Shown piece by piece: positions 18,169-26,348 of a stretch of DNA of 64,000 nucleotides. Position 1 is the first letter of the stretch. The number at the start of each line of letters is the position of its first letter. Source of the DNA: Streptococcus mitis (GTDB lineage: Bacteria; Bacillota; Bacilli; Lactobacillales; Streptococcaceae); NCBI GenBank assembly GCA_018364455.1, contig JAGZLW010000001.1, positions 93,786 through 157,785 on the forward strand. Direction: 5' to 3'. Position numbers and translations under genes: made by a program. Below the pieces are notes generated by a model. The model saw only the letters and a program-made list of their open reading frames with translations, was not told the DNA's origin and made no database searches.

Positions 18169-18851
18169 TATTTCTTATCTCCTTGTCCCATACGTTTTTC
18201 AAAAGCTTTCAAGGCTACTGTCAAAATAGAGGTCATAATCAAGTAATAAAAGGCTGCAAATAAAAGTGGTGTCAAAGGCAAATAGGTTGTTGTAGAAACT
18301 GTTGTAGCCCCATTCCACAACTCCATAACCCCAATAGCTGATAAGAGGGAGCTGTCCTTGATAATGGTGATAAATTCGTTCCCCAATGCTGGCAAAATAT
18401 TTTTGATTGCTTGTGGCAAAATCACATAACGCATCGCATTTTTAGGACGAATCCCTAGCGAATAAGCCGCTTCTAGCTGACCTTTTGGAACCGCATTAAT
18501 CCCAGCACGAACAGTCTCAGAAACATAAGCACCACTGTTCATAGAGATAATCAAAATCCCTGGAATCAGACGAGAAAGATCAACACCCAAAATCCCAACC
18601 TGAATAGTCGGAGCATTGATATGCATAAGAGCAAAGGCAATCATAATCTGAACCATCATCGGCGTCCCGCGGAAAATCCAAACGTACAAGTTTGCAAGCC
18701 AAACAAGCGGTTTAAACTTTGAACGTTGCCCAAAAGCCAAGACAACACCCAAAATAGTTCCCAAAAAGACAACACAGATAGAAATGAGAACCGTCACAAC
18801 AGCCCCATAGTTAAAATAAGGTAAATACTTAGGTAAAAAAGAAAAATTCAT
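18168..18851 (-). CDS. Amino-acid ABC transporter permease (HisM/GlnP-like)
   Basis: A 227-residue membrane subunit with about five helices and the EAA loop (GQLEAAYSLGIRPKNAMRYV) that docks onto the ATPase. The frame is open to a TTG at 18914, but that TTG is the -35 box of the promoter and transcription would start near 18879, so the ATG at 18851 (MNFSFLPKYLPYF) is the real start. Its ribosome site (AGAAAG) is weak. It forms an operon with the ATPase gene. Confidence 0.9.
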   Translation of the reverse strand: MNFSFLPKYLPYFNYGAVVTVLISICVVFLGTILGVVLAFGQRSKFKPLVWLANLYVWIFRGTPMMVQIMIAFALMHINAPTIQVGILGVDLSRLIPGILIISMNSGAYVSETVRAGINAVPKGQLEAAYSLGIRPKNAMRYVILPQAIKNILPALGNEFITIIKDSSLLSAIGVMELWNGATTVSTTTYLPLTPLLFAAFYYLIMTSILTVALKAFEKRMGQGDKK

Positions 18852-18885
18852 AGTCACACTGCTTTCTAAAATAGAATACTGTATG

Positions 18886-18914
18886 ATTATAACATGTATT
18901 GAATTAAAATTCAA
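18886..18914 (-). promoter_or_regulatory. Promoter of the amino-acid ABC transporter
   Basis: TTGAAT (18909-18914) and TATAAT (18886-18891) on the minus strand with an exact 17-nt spacer. It settles the permease start downstream. Confidence 0.8.
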
Positions 18915-19041
18915 ACTTTTTATCCGATTTATTCAAAAAAACTTTCAGCTGGTAGAATTAGCGAGAAATCTTAGTTTTTTCTAGTCAAGTTGGCCTCCTT
19001 TATGGTAAAATAGTAACGATAAGAAATGAAGGAGAATCAAA

Positions 19042-19272
19042 ATGGAATCACATTTGGTTAGAATCATCAACCGCCTTGAAGCAATGGCAAAAGACGGCGG
19101 AAATTTAAAACGTAATTTTGAACGCGAAGGAGTTGTTGTTGCAGAAGTTGCATACAGCCACGACGAAGAAAACGGATCAATCTTTACCCTTCGTGATGTA
19201 GAAGCTCGCGAAACTTATACTTTTGACAGCATTGACTTGATTGCAATGGAGATTTACGAACTCCTTTACTAA
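19042..19272 (+). CDS. DUF1797 (YkuJ-like) small protein
   Basis: A 76-residue acidic cytosolic protein beginning MESHLVRIINRLEAMAKDGG. The sequence and length match the DUF1797 family (YkuJ in Bacillus), whose structure is known but whose function is not. It has a clean ribosome site (GAAGGAGAA) 6 nt before the ATG and its own terminator, so it is a monocistronic gene. It lies upstream of clpE but is separated from it by that terminator. Confidence 0.85.
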   Translation: MESHLVRIINRLEAMAKDGGNLKRNFEREGVVVAEVAYSHDEENGSIFTLRDVEARETYTFDSIDLIAMEIYELLY

Positions 19273-19309
19273 TACAAAACAAGCTGGGATTGTCCCTGCA
19301 TGTCTAACC

Positions 19310-19344
19310 AAAATCCTTTTTGTCTCACAAATAGGATTTTTTTT
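19310..19344 (+). terminator. Intrinsic terminator after DUF1797 gene
   Basis: AAAATCCT.../AGGATTTT stem with an 18-nt partly paired loop and a run of eight T residues. Confidence 0.8.
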
Positions 19345-19404
19345 ATAGTCCAAATTCATAAAAATTTTTATTGTAACAACTTCTCAAAGCTGCAATCTTT
19401 TTAC

Positions 19405-19432
19405 TTGCTTTACACCCCAATCCTGTTATAAT
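19405..19432 (+). promoter_or_regulatory. clpE promoter
   Basis: TTGCTT (19405-19410) and TATAAT (19427-19432), spacer 16 nt. The CtsR operator starts 14 nt after the -10, over the expected start of transcription. Confidence 0.7.
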
Positions 19433-19445
19433 GAGAGTATAGAAA

Positions 19446-19462
19446 TTTGACTATTTTTGACC
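19446..19462 (+). promoter_or_regulatory. CtsR operator of clpE
   Basis: TTTGACTATTTTTGACC, read on the other strand as GGTCAAAAATAGTCAAA, fits the CtsR heptad repeat (RGTCAAA-NNN-RGTCAAA) exactly. It overlaps the start of transcription, so CtsR should block clpE until heat or protein stress inactivates it. The ctsR gene is not in the window. Confidence 0.9.
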
Positions 19463-19502
19463 TTTGAACAGGTCAGGCTAAAGAAAGAAATGAGGTAGAT
19501 GT

Positions 19503-21770
19503 ATGCTTTGTCAAAACTGTAAAATTAACGACTCAACAATTCATCTTTACACCAATCTCAATGGAAAACAAAAACAAATTGACCTCTGTCAAAACTGCTA
19601 TAAGATTATCAAGACAGATCCTAACAATAGTCTCTTTAAAGGCATGACAGATTTGAACAATCGTGACTTTGATCCTTTTGGTGATTTCTTCAACGACCTA
19701 AACAATTTCAGACCTTCTAACAACACTCCTCCTACTCCCCCAACCCAATCAGGTGGAGGTTACGGTGGAAACGGTGGTTATGGTTCCCAAAATCGTGGAT
19801 CTTCTCAAACTCCGCCTCCAAGCCAAGAAAAAGGCCTGCTGGAAGAATTTGGTATCAATGTAACTGAGATTGCTCGTCGTGGTGATATCGACCCCGTTAT
19901 TGGACGCGATGATGAGATTATTCGTGTCATCGAAATTCTCAATCGCAGAACTAAGAATAATCCTGTTCTTATCGGTGAACCAGGTGTCGGAAAAACAGCC
20001 GTTGTCGAAGGTCTAGCTCAGAAAATCGTTGATGGCGACGTTCCCCATAAACTACAAGGCAAACAAGTCATCCGTCTGGATGTGGTTAGCTTGGTTCAAG
20101 GAACGGGTATCCGTGGACAATTTGAAGAACGCATGCAAAAACTCATGGAAGAAATTCGCAAACGTGAGGACATCATCCTCTTTATCGATGAAATCCATGG
20201 AATTGTCGGTGCTGGTTCTGCAGGCGATGGCAATATGGATGCAGGAAATATCCTCAAGCCAGCCCTTGCTCGTGGGGAACTGCAACTGGTCGGCGCTACT
20301 ACCCTCAATGAATACCGTATCATTGAAAAGGATGCAGCCCTAGAGCGTCGTATGCAGCCTGTCAAAGTCGATGAACCAACAGTGGAAGAAACAATCACTA
20401 TCCTCAAAGGAATTCAAAAGAAATACGAAGACTACCACCACGTTCAGTATACCGATGCTGCAATTGAAGCAGCTGCAACTCTTTCCAATCGCTACATCCA
20501 AGATCGCTTCTTGCCTGACAAGGCCATTGACCTCCTAGATGAAGCAGGTTCTAAGATGAACTTGACCTTGAATTTTGTGGATCCTAAAGTAATTGATCAG
20601 CGCTTGATTGAGGCTGAAAATCTCAAATCTCAAGCTACACGAGAAGAAGATTTTGAAAAGGCCGCCTACTTCCGTGACCAGATTGCCAAGTATAAGGAAA
20701 TGCAAAAGAAAAAGGTCACAGACCAGGACACTCCTATCATCAGTGAGAAAACCATTGAGCACATTATCGAGCAGAAAACAAATATCCCTGTTGGTGATTT
20801 AAAAGAGAAAGAACAATCTCAACTCATCCATCTAGCCGAAGATCTCAAGTCTCATGTTATTGGACAAGATGATGCAGTCGATAAGATTGCTAAGGCTATT
20901 CGCCGTAATCGGGTTGGACTTGGGACCCCTAACCGCCCAATTGGAAGCTTCCTCTTTGTCGGGCCAACTGGTGTCGGTAAGACAGAACTTTCCAAACAAC
21001 TAGCTATCGAACTCTTTGGTTCTGCTGACAGCATGATTCGCTTTGACATGAGTGAATACATGGAAAAACACAGTGTGGCTAAGTTGGTCGGCGCTCCTCC
21101 AGGTTATGTTGGCTATGATGAGGCTGGTCAATTAACTGAAAAAGTCCGCCGCAATCCATATTCTCTCATCCTTCTCGATGAAGTGGAAAAAGCTCACCCT
21201 GATGTTATGCACATGTTCCTCCAGGTCTTGGACGATGGTCGTTTGACAGATGGGCAAGGACGTACCGTTAGCTTCAAGGACGCCATCATCATCATGACTT
21301 CAAATGCAGGTACAGGTAAGGCAGAAGCCAGCGTTGGATTTGGGGCTGCTAGAGAAGGACGTACCAACTCTGTTCTCGGTGAACTCGGCAACTTCTTTAG
21401 CCCAGAGTTTATGAACCGTTTTGATGGTATTATCGAATTTAAGGCTCTCAGCAAGGACAACCTCCTTCAGATTGTCGAGCTCATGCTTGCAGATGTTAAC
21501 AAACGTCTTTCTAGCAACAATATTCATTTAGATGTAACTGAAAAGGTCAAAGAAAAATTAGTTGACCTCGGTTATAATCCAAAAATGGGAGCACGCCCAC
21601 TTCGTCGTACTATTCAAGACTATATTGAGGACGCAATCACTGACTACTACCTTGAAAATCCAAGTGAAAAAGACCTAAAGGCAGTTATGACCAGCAAGGG
21701 CAACATTCAAATCAAATCTGCCAAAAAAGCTGAAAAAATCAAAGAGAATACTTCTGAAATAGAAGATTAG
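19503..21770 (+). CDS. clpE: ATP-dependent unfoldase ClpE
   Basis: A class-III heat-shock AAA+ unfoldase that feeds proteins to ClpP. The 755-residue protein starts with the ClpE-specific zinc finger (C3, C6, C29, C32) and a Pro/Gly/Asn-rich linker at about 60-110. Two AAA+ domains follow, with GEPGVGKT and GPTGVGKT Walker A motifs. A UVR/coiled segment (EEDFEKAAYFRDQIAKYKEM) lies between them. No N-domain of the ClpC type is present, which separates it from ClpC. It is a single-gene unit under CtsR. Confidence 0.97.
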   Translation: MLCQNCKINDSTIHLYTNLNGKQKQIDLCQNCYKIIKTDPNNSLFKGMTDLNNRDFDPFGDFFNDLNNFRPSNNTPPTPPTQSGGGYGGNGGYGSQNRGSSQTPPPSQEKGLLEEFGINVTEIARRGDIDPVIGRDDEIIRVIEILNRRTKNNPVLIGEPGVGKTAVVEGLAQKIVDGDVPHKLQGKQVIRLDVVSLVQGTGIRGQFEERMQKLMEEIRKREDIILFIDEIHGIVGAGSAGDGNMDAGNILKPALARGELQLVGATTLNEYRIIEKDAALERRMQPVKVDEPTVEETITILKGIQKKYEDYHHVQYTDAAIEAAATLSNRYIQDRFLPDKAIDLLDEAGSKMNLTLNFVDPKVIDQRLIEAENLKSQATREEDFEKAAYFRDQIAKYKEMQKKKVTDQDTPIISEKTIEHIIEQKTNIPVGDLKEKEQSQLIHLAEDLKSHVIGQDDAVDKIAKAIRRNRVGLGTPNRPIGSFLFVGPTGVGKTELSKQLAIELFGSADSMIRFDMSEYMEKHSVAKLVGAPPGYVGYDEAGQLTEKVRRNPYSLILLDEVEKAHPDVMHMFLQVLDDGRLTDGQGRTVSFKDAIIIMTSNAGTGKAEASVGFGAAREGRTNSVLGELGNFFSPEFMNRFDGIIEFKALSKDNLLQIVELMLADVNKRLSSNNIHLDVTEKVKEKLVDLGYNPKMGARPLRRTIQDYIEDAITDYYLENPSEKDLKAVMTSKGNIQIKSAKKAEKIKENTSEIED

Positions 21771-21777
21771 AACTCAT

Positions 21778-21812
21778 AAAAAGAACAGGAAACAAGATCT
21801 CCTGTTCTTTTT
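21778..21812. terminator. Bidirectional terminator between clpE and the GyrI-like gene
   Basis: AAAAAGAACAGGA and TCCTGTTCTTTTT form a 13-bp perfect stem with a 9-nt loop and T-runs in both directions. The genes converge here. Confidence 0.92.
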
Positions 21813-22425
21813 AATTCTCTTCTTGAACTTGATAGCGAAGAATTGTTTTCAATTTGCTTGGCTCCGTTCGATGAAGGTTATTGAGATAGATTTCTCGGTG
21901 GTACTCCGTAATTCTTTTGAGTTTATGAAGTTGACAAAAATCTTCCATATCTGCAAAAGTCTCATTTTCTGTATCAAAGGGTCCTACATGAAGCATAGCA
22001 AGACTTAGGCCTTCTTCTATTTTTTCAAAACGAATAGCCTCATGGAGAAGATTTGGCTTCTTAATCATCACCTCGTTCAGAGCTTCCTCAAATAGTTCTC
22101 GCGTAATAAAATCGGGTTGCCCAATCATAATGCTATAAGAAAGCTCACTTTTTACCAGTTCTCCTTCCTTCTCCTTTTTCCATAAACCTTCTAAAGGAAA
22201 GACTGTAAAATCATGGTAAACCTCATCCAGAGGAGCTTTTTTATACTTCATCTTTATCGCATAAGCTAAGGCATACAAAATTCCTACGCGTTCTGAAAAA
22301 TCTTCTTGATTTGGATCGCCTTTACCATCTATCACGATATAGGATTGACCTGGTACTTCCAAGATGGTGGGCCTAGCCTTAATTTGATAAAGAGCTTTCG
22401 CTTCTTTTTTCCATTCGTATTTCAT
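21811..22425 (-). CDS. GyrI-like domain protein
   Basis: A 204-residue cytosolic protein. The sequence shows the GyrI-like small-molecule-binding pattern: YIVIDGKGDPN early, FPLEGLWKK, and YSIMIGQPDFI with paired beta segments. Such domains bind or hydrolyse hydrophobic or cyclic compounds; some confer toxin tolerance. The specific role here is unknown. It has a clear ribosome site (AAAGGAGAAG). It follows a WYL regulator gene by 55 nt in the same direction, so that regulator may act with it. Confidence 0.82.
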   Translation of the reverse strand: MKYEWKKEAKALYQIKARPTILEVPGQSYIVIDGKGDPNQEDFSERVGILYALAYAIKMKYKKAPLDEVYHDFTVFPLEGLWKKEKEGELVKSELSYSIMIGQPDFITRELFEEALNEVMIKKPNLLHEAIRFEKIEEGLSLAMLHVGPFDTENETFADMEDFCQLHKLKRITEYHREIYLNNLHRTEPSKLKTILRYQVQEEN

Positions 22426-22479
22426 TTAATTCTTCTCCTTTCTATCTCTAGTATAGCACTAAAACCCTGACATCTTTTG

Positions 22480-23382
22480 TCAAGGTTTATAAAATTTTTG
22501 GATTTTTTCTACTCTAGAAAGCAGTTCCTTCTTCAGATAGTCAGGGTCGAGTATTTCCACTCCATCTAAATAAGACAGGAGGTAAGTATACATACTTTCA
22601 TGCTCTGGTAGGACTGTCTTGACATAATAACATCCATCTTTGCCCAAGCTAATCTCATCTTCTAAAAAATCTTCATAAACTCGGAAAGCAAGCTTGGGAC
22701 TAAACTTCAAGGAAACTTCGATTTGATTTGCCACTTGATCTGAACTATCAACGGAATCCATCACGTTTTTCTGCTTCACTATTTCATTTGTTAGGTGACA
22801 ATTCCTAATTCTAGATAACTTGAAAAAACGCCAGTCTTCCTTCAAACAACAGTAAGCATGAAGGTACCAATCTCTCTTTTTAAATACGAGTTTAAAAGGT
22901 TCAACTGTACGAATCGTTTTCTGACCACTCCCACCTAGATAAGTGATAACCAGTCTCCTCTTCTCTAGAATAGCATGTTTGATATTATCAAATAATTCTT
23001 TTTGACCTTCTCGCTTTCTCCAGTCAGTCAAATCTACTTCTATCCAAGGGCTGGTAGAAACTTGAAAAATAGATTCTAATTTTTCAAGTAACAGGTCTTG
23101 TCTGTCATCCGTCAGAGCTTGAATCCCTTGCAAAGCAGACAACAGTTCTATTTTTTCATTCTCCGACACAAGAGCGCGATCCAGGACAAAGTCCTTCATT
23201 AAAAAAATTCCACCTGAGTTTCCAGGAATCGAATAAAGGGGAATCCCCGCCATACTCAAGCGCTCAATATCACGATAAATTGTTCGTACAGACACTTCAA
23301 ATAATCGGGCTAATTCAGGAGCTGTTGTACTACCTTTTTCTAAAAGTAGATATAGAATACGAAATAATCTTGATTCTGCCAT
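22480..23382 (-). CDS. HTH/WYL-domain transcriptional regulator (YafY type)
   Basis: A 300-residue regulator. Residues 1-60 form a DeoR-like helix-turn-helix (TAPELARLFEVSVRTIYRDI). The middle holds the WYL domain, with RDWYLHAYC at about 175 and the surrounding beta-barrel, followed by a WCX-type C-terminus. WYL regulators sense nucleic-acid or small ligands. It begins with GGGAGGTGATTTT, a strong ribosome site, and is divergent from the NUDIX gene. Its effector and targets are not evident; the GyrI-like gene downstream is a candidate. Confidence 0.88.
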   Translation of the reverse strand: MAESRLFRILYLLLEKGSTTAPELARLFEVSVRTIYRDIERLSMAGIPLYSIPGNSGGIFLMKDFVLDRALVSENEKIELLSALQGIQALTDDRQDLLLEKLESIFQVSTSPWIEVDLTDWRKREGQKELFDNIKHAILEKRRLVITYLGGSGQKTIRTVEPFKLVFKKRDWYLHAYCCLKEDWRFFKLSRIRNCHLTNEIVKQKNVMDSVDSSDQVANQIEVSLKFSPKLAFRVYEDFLEDEISLGKDGCYYVKTVLPEHESMYTYLLSYLDGVEILDPDYLKKELLSRVEKIQKFYKP

Positions 23383-23494
23383 AAAATCACCTCCCTTTTA
23401 TTATACCAGTTAAAGAAGTCCATTTAGAGAATTTACCCCAACAAATATTGATAAAGTTAAAGTAGATTTTCTTCACAAGTTCGTTGGTTTCTTC

Positions 23495-23523
23495 TTGACA
23501 GCTTGCCCTTTGTCCATTATGAT
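23495..23523 (+). promoter_or_regulatory. Promoter of the NUDIX gene
   Basis: TTGACA (23495-23500) and TATGAT (23518-23523) with a 17-nt spacer, a near-consensus sigma-A promoter 35 nt before the ATG. Confidence 0.85.
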
Positions 23524-23557
23524 AATAATAACAATACTAGATAATGAGGAAAATTCA

Positions 23558-24010
23558 ATGGCAAACCCAACTTTCGGAGAAAAAAAAGCGAATACAGACT
23601 ATGTTTCACGTTACGGTGTATATGCAGTTATTCCAGACGCTGAACAAAAACAAATTGTTCTTGTTCAAGCGCCTAATGGCGCTTGGTTCTTACCAGGTGG
23701 CGAAATTGAATCAGGGGAAAATCATCAGGAAGCCCTAAAACGTGAATTGATTGAAGAGCTTGGATTCACAGCTGAAATTGGTACCTATTACGGACAAGCT
23801 GACGAATATTTCTACTCTCGTCACCGTGATACCTACTACTACAATCCTGCCTACCTCTATGAAGCGACTTCTTTCAAGGAAGTTCAAAAACCACTAGAAG
23901 ACTTTAATCATATTGCCTGGTTCCCTATTGATGAGGCTATTGAAAATCTCAAACGTGGTAGCCATAAATGGGCTATTCAATCTTGGAAAAAACAGCATAA
24001 GATTGACTAA
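23558..24010 (+). CDS. NUDIX hydrolase
   Basis: A 150-residue cytosolic pyrophosphohydrolase acting on nucleoside diphosphates linked to another group. The NUDIX box is complete at about residues 47-69 (GGEIESGE..., RELIEELGF). The true start is MANPTFGEKK, after GAGGAAAATTCA; upstream in-frame codons overlap the promoter. The substrate, possibly an oxidised nucleotide as for MutT, cannot be decided from sequence. DUF1827 follows about 60 nt downstream in the same direction. Confidence 0.9.
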   Translation: MANPTFGEKKANTDYVSRYGVYAVIPDAEQKQIVLVQAPNGAWFLPGGEIESGENHQEALKRELIEELGFTAEIGTYYGQADEYFYSRHRDTYYYNPAYLYEATSFKEVQKPLEDFNHIAWFPIDEAIENLKRGSHKWAIQSWKKQHKID

Positions 24011-24068
24011 ATCAAGCGACTTTATTCAAAAAGTGCTATAATAGTATTAGAAAATCGGAGGAAATGCT

Positions 24069-24368
24069 ATGAAGCTTATCAATACGACAAACTCACACTC
24101 GCAACTTGTAAAAAGCCAGCTAGAGAGTACAGATGCAACCCTTGTTGAGGTCTATTCTGCTGGAAATACTGATGTTATTTTTACCCAAGCACCGCTTCAC
24201 TATGAAATCCTCATCTCAAACAAACACCGTGCTATTCGAGAAACTGAAATCGAAGCCATCCAAGATTTTTTCTTGAAACGTAAAATTGATAAGGACTCTA
24301 TTGATGAAGCCAATATCAAAACCCTCTATTCAGAAAAATTAATTGGGATTTCGATTCCAATCAAGTAA
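24069..24368 (+). CDS. DUF1827 family protein
   Basis: A 99-residue soluble protein, MKLINTTNSHSQLVKSQLES at the start. It matches DUF1827, a small family found next to NUDIX genes in streptococci; no function is known. The ATG follows CGGAGGAAATGCT. It is probably co-transcribed with the NUDIX gene, though a TATAAT-like segment (CTATAATAG) lies between them and could give it its own start. It ends in a long hairpin. Confidence 0.8.
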   Translation: MKLINTTNSHSQLVKSQLESTDATLVEVYSAGNTDVIFTQAPLHYEILISNKHRAIRETEIEAIQDFFLKRKIDKDSIDEANIKTLYSEKLIGISIPIK

Positions 24369-24369
24369 A

Positions 24370-24452
24370 ATTTTGGAGAGATTAGAAAGCTATTGAACCT
24401 TATAGACCAAACATAGGTTCTGACTTGCTTTTTAAATCGTCTCCAATTTTTT
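24370..24452 (+). terminator. Long hairpin terminator after DUF1827 gene
   Basis: Arms around TTGGAGA-GATT and AATC-TCTCCAA, extended by AGAAAGC/GCTTTTT and an inner GAACCT/AGGTTC stem, make a branched hairpin of about 80 nt ending in TTTTTT. Longer than a normal terminator. Confidence 0.65.
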
Positions 24453-24490
24453 ATCTTGAGATCTTATCATACAAGATTTTATAGACAAAT

Positions 24491-24536
24491 AAAAAAGATT
24501 TGATTCTGCTTCTCACAAAACCAAATCTTTTTTTTT
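24491..24536. terminator. Intrinsic terminator of ezrA
   Basis: AAAAAAGATTTG / CCAAATCTTTTTT arms with about 18 nt between them and T-runs on both strands, lying directly beyond the ezrA stop codon. Confidence 0.85.
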
Positions 24537-24539
24537 ATT

Positions 24540-26267
24540 TTAGAAACGAATCGTTTCACGTGTTTTCTCATACGAGGTAACAAAGCGGTTGGTTACACCA
24601 GGCTCTGCCACTTCCAATGCTTGAGAAATCTTGTCAAATGAAGCGCGATAATCAAATTCTTTCTCAAAAATATCTAAAGCTTCATTGAAGGCTTCTTGAA
24701 TGCGTTCATCAAATGAGCGATAGCGGTTAGAATATTGCAATAGTTGTTCTGTCAAGGTTGCATACTGTACAATATTATAAGTTTCCGTCTCAAGCTCTTC
24801 CATATCCTTCGTTGCAATTTCAAGAATACGGTTAACTGATTCTATATTGACTAAGTTTTGCTCTAATTCAGCCATTAAATCTTCCGTATTATTACTTGCT
24901 GTAAAGAATAACTTCAAGAAAGTTTGTGGAATACCAGGTAGGTTCCGTTTTTCCATATATCTCTTGATTGTATGGAGACGATTAACATATACATTTGCCT
25001 TTTGACGTGCATTGATATCATCTTTCTCAATTCGTGCAAGACGCTCACTAACTGAAATCTGTTCATCTTCAATCTCTTTAAGATTTTCCTGTAAAGATTC
25101 AAGATTTTCTTCAAGAATTGAATATGCTTGAGTTGGTTCATCTTGATTTGAAGTTGCCTCAATAATAGCAGTCTCAAAGCTTTCTAATTCGGACTGTAAA
25201 CGACGAACATGACTTGCATCCGATTCAGAAAGTAAATAACTTTTACTCAAACGCTCAATATCTTCTATCAATAAAGCATTATTTTCCTTCATGTGTTGAA
25301 GATAAGTAGGAAGTGTTGCTACTAAACCTTCTACTACTTTCTGTGCCGCAATTTCTCTTGTAAAGATATCATAAAGTGCATTAATCTCTTCTTGGATTTG
25401 AGTATTTTCGTACTCTGCATTATCCAATTCTAGTTTCGCAATATTCTCATGATTTTTCTTGAGAGCTTCATACAGTAGTTGGAAACGCGCTTCAATATCC
25501 GTTTCAGCAAAATGATAATTAGCATCTAAAAGCTTACGGTAGCCATCTTCTAAATCTTCCAGTTGATCAGGTAGGTCTTTAGATAATGTTGCTACAATTG
25601 CTGGTATACGATCAACAATATGCGTTAAAGCCAAGATATGATTTTCAGCATTATCCAAAATCACAGCAGCTTCTACTGGGTCACCTGACGAATTTAAAGT
25701 TACAAACTGAGAAAACTCCGATTGGATATTTTCCAATTGTTTTTCAATTTCAGATAAACCTTGGCCATATTCTTCAGAATTATCAGCAACTCGGTGTTGC
25801 AACTCTTCAAACAAGTCCAAGGTATGAAGAACACGTCCACTATTTTTAGACTCTTGTTTCTCCAAATCTGCCAAGGCGTTGCGAATTGCCGCAATATCTT
25901 CTTCAATCAAGGTAATTTGACTCTCGATTTGATCAATTTGATGACTCGCTTTGAAAAAACGGAATGAGTTATTGTAGCCTTCTGCCTCGAAAAGATTATT
26001 TTCGATATCGGCAAAAGAATTAAGAGATAAATCAACCCATTTTTGATTCCATTCACGGAAAGTCACCTGACTTTGTCCAATCAAGTGCATATTTTTTACA
26101 GCTTCAACTTCATCATTAACTGGAAGATTGTACAGTTCTTCTTTTTTCTCTTCTAAAATTGCTAGTTTACTTTCATTGCGTTTCCTTACATAGATTGCGA
26201 TAGCATAAGCAATGACCAATAAAACTGCAACTGCAATTATCAAATAAATTACTAGTCTAACAGACAT
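24540..26267 (-). CDS. ezrA: Septation ring formation regulator EzrA
   Basis: A membrane-anchored spectrin-like protein that regulates FtsZ-ring assembly. The 575-residue protein has one N-terminal transmembrane helix (residues about 5-24), then KRNESKL and a long run of coiled-coil helices, with the conserved patch NDEVEAVKNMHLIGQSQ and FREWNQKWVDL typical of streptococcal EzrA. The start MSVRLVIYLI follows AAAAGGAGTTTAAT; an upstream in-frame start nine codons earlier lacks one. It follows gyrB by 81 nt and ends at a strong terminator. Confidence 0.97.
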   Translation of the reverse strand: MSVRLVIYLIIAVAVLLVIAYAIAIYVRKRNESKLAILEEKKEELYNLPVNDEVEAVKNMHLIGQSQVTFREWNQKWVDLSLNSFADIENNLFEAEGYNNSFRFFKASHQIDQIESQITLIEEDIAAIRNALADLEKQESKNSGRVLHTLDLFEELQHRVADNSEEYGQGLSEIEKQLENIQSEFSQFVTLNSSGDPVEAAVILDNAENHILALTHIVDRIPAIVATLSKDLPDQLEDLEDGYRKLLDANYHFAETDIEARFQLLYEALKKNHENIAKLELDNAEYENTQIQEEINALYDIFTREIAAQKVVEGLVATLPTYLQHMKENNALLIEDIERLSKSYLLSESDASHVRRLQSELESFETAIIEATSNQDEPTQAYSILEENLESLQENLKEIEDEQISVSERLARIEKDDINARQKANVYVNRLHTIKRYMEKRNLPGIPQTFLKLFFTASNNTEDLMAELEQNLVNIESVNRILEIATKDMEELETETYNIVQYATLTEQLLQYSNRYRSFDERIQEAFNEALDIFEKEFDYRASFDKISQALEVAEPGVTNRFVTSYEKTRETIRF

Positions 26268-26348
26268 ATTAAACTCCTTTTGTACTTGAAACAATCGTAA
26301 TGATTATATCATATTTTTTAGACCAAGGGAACTACTTCTCCCGATTTT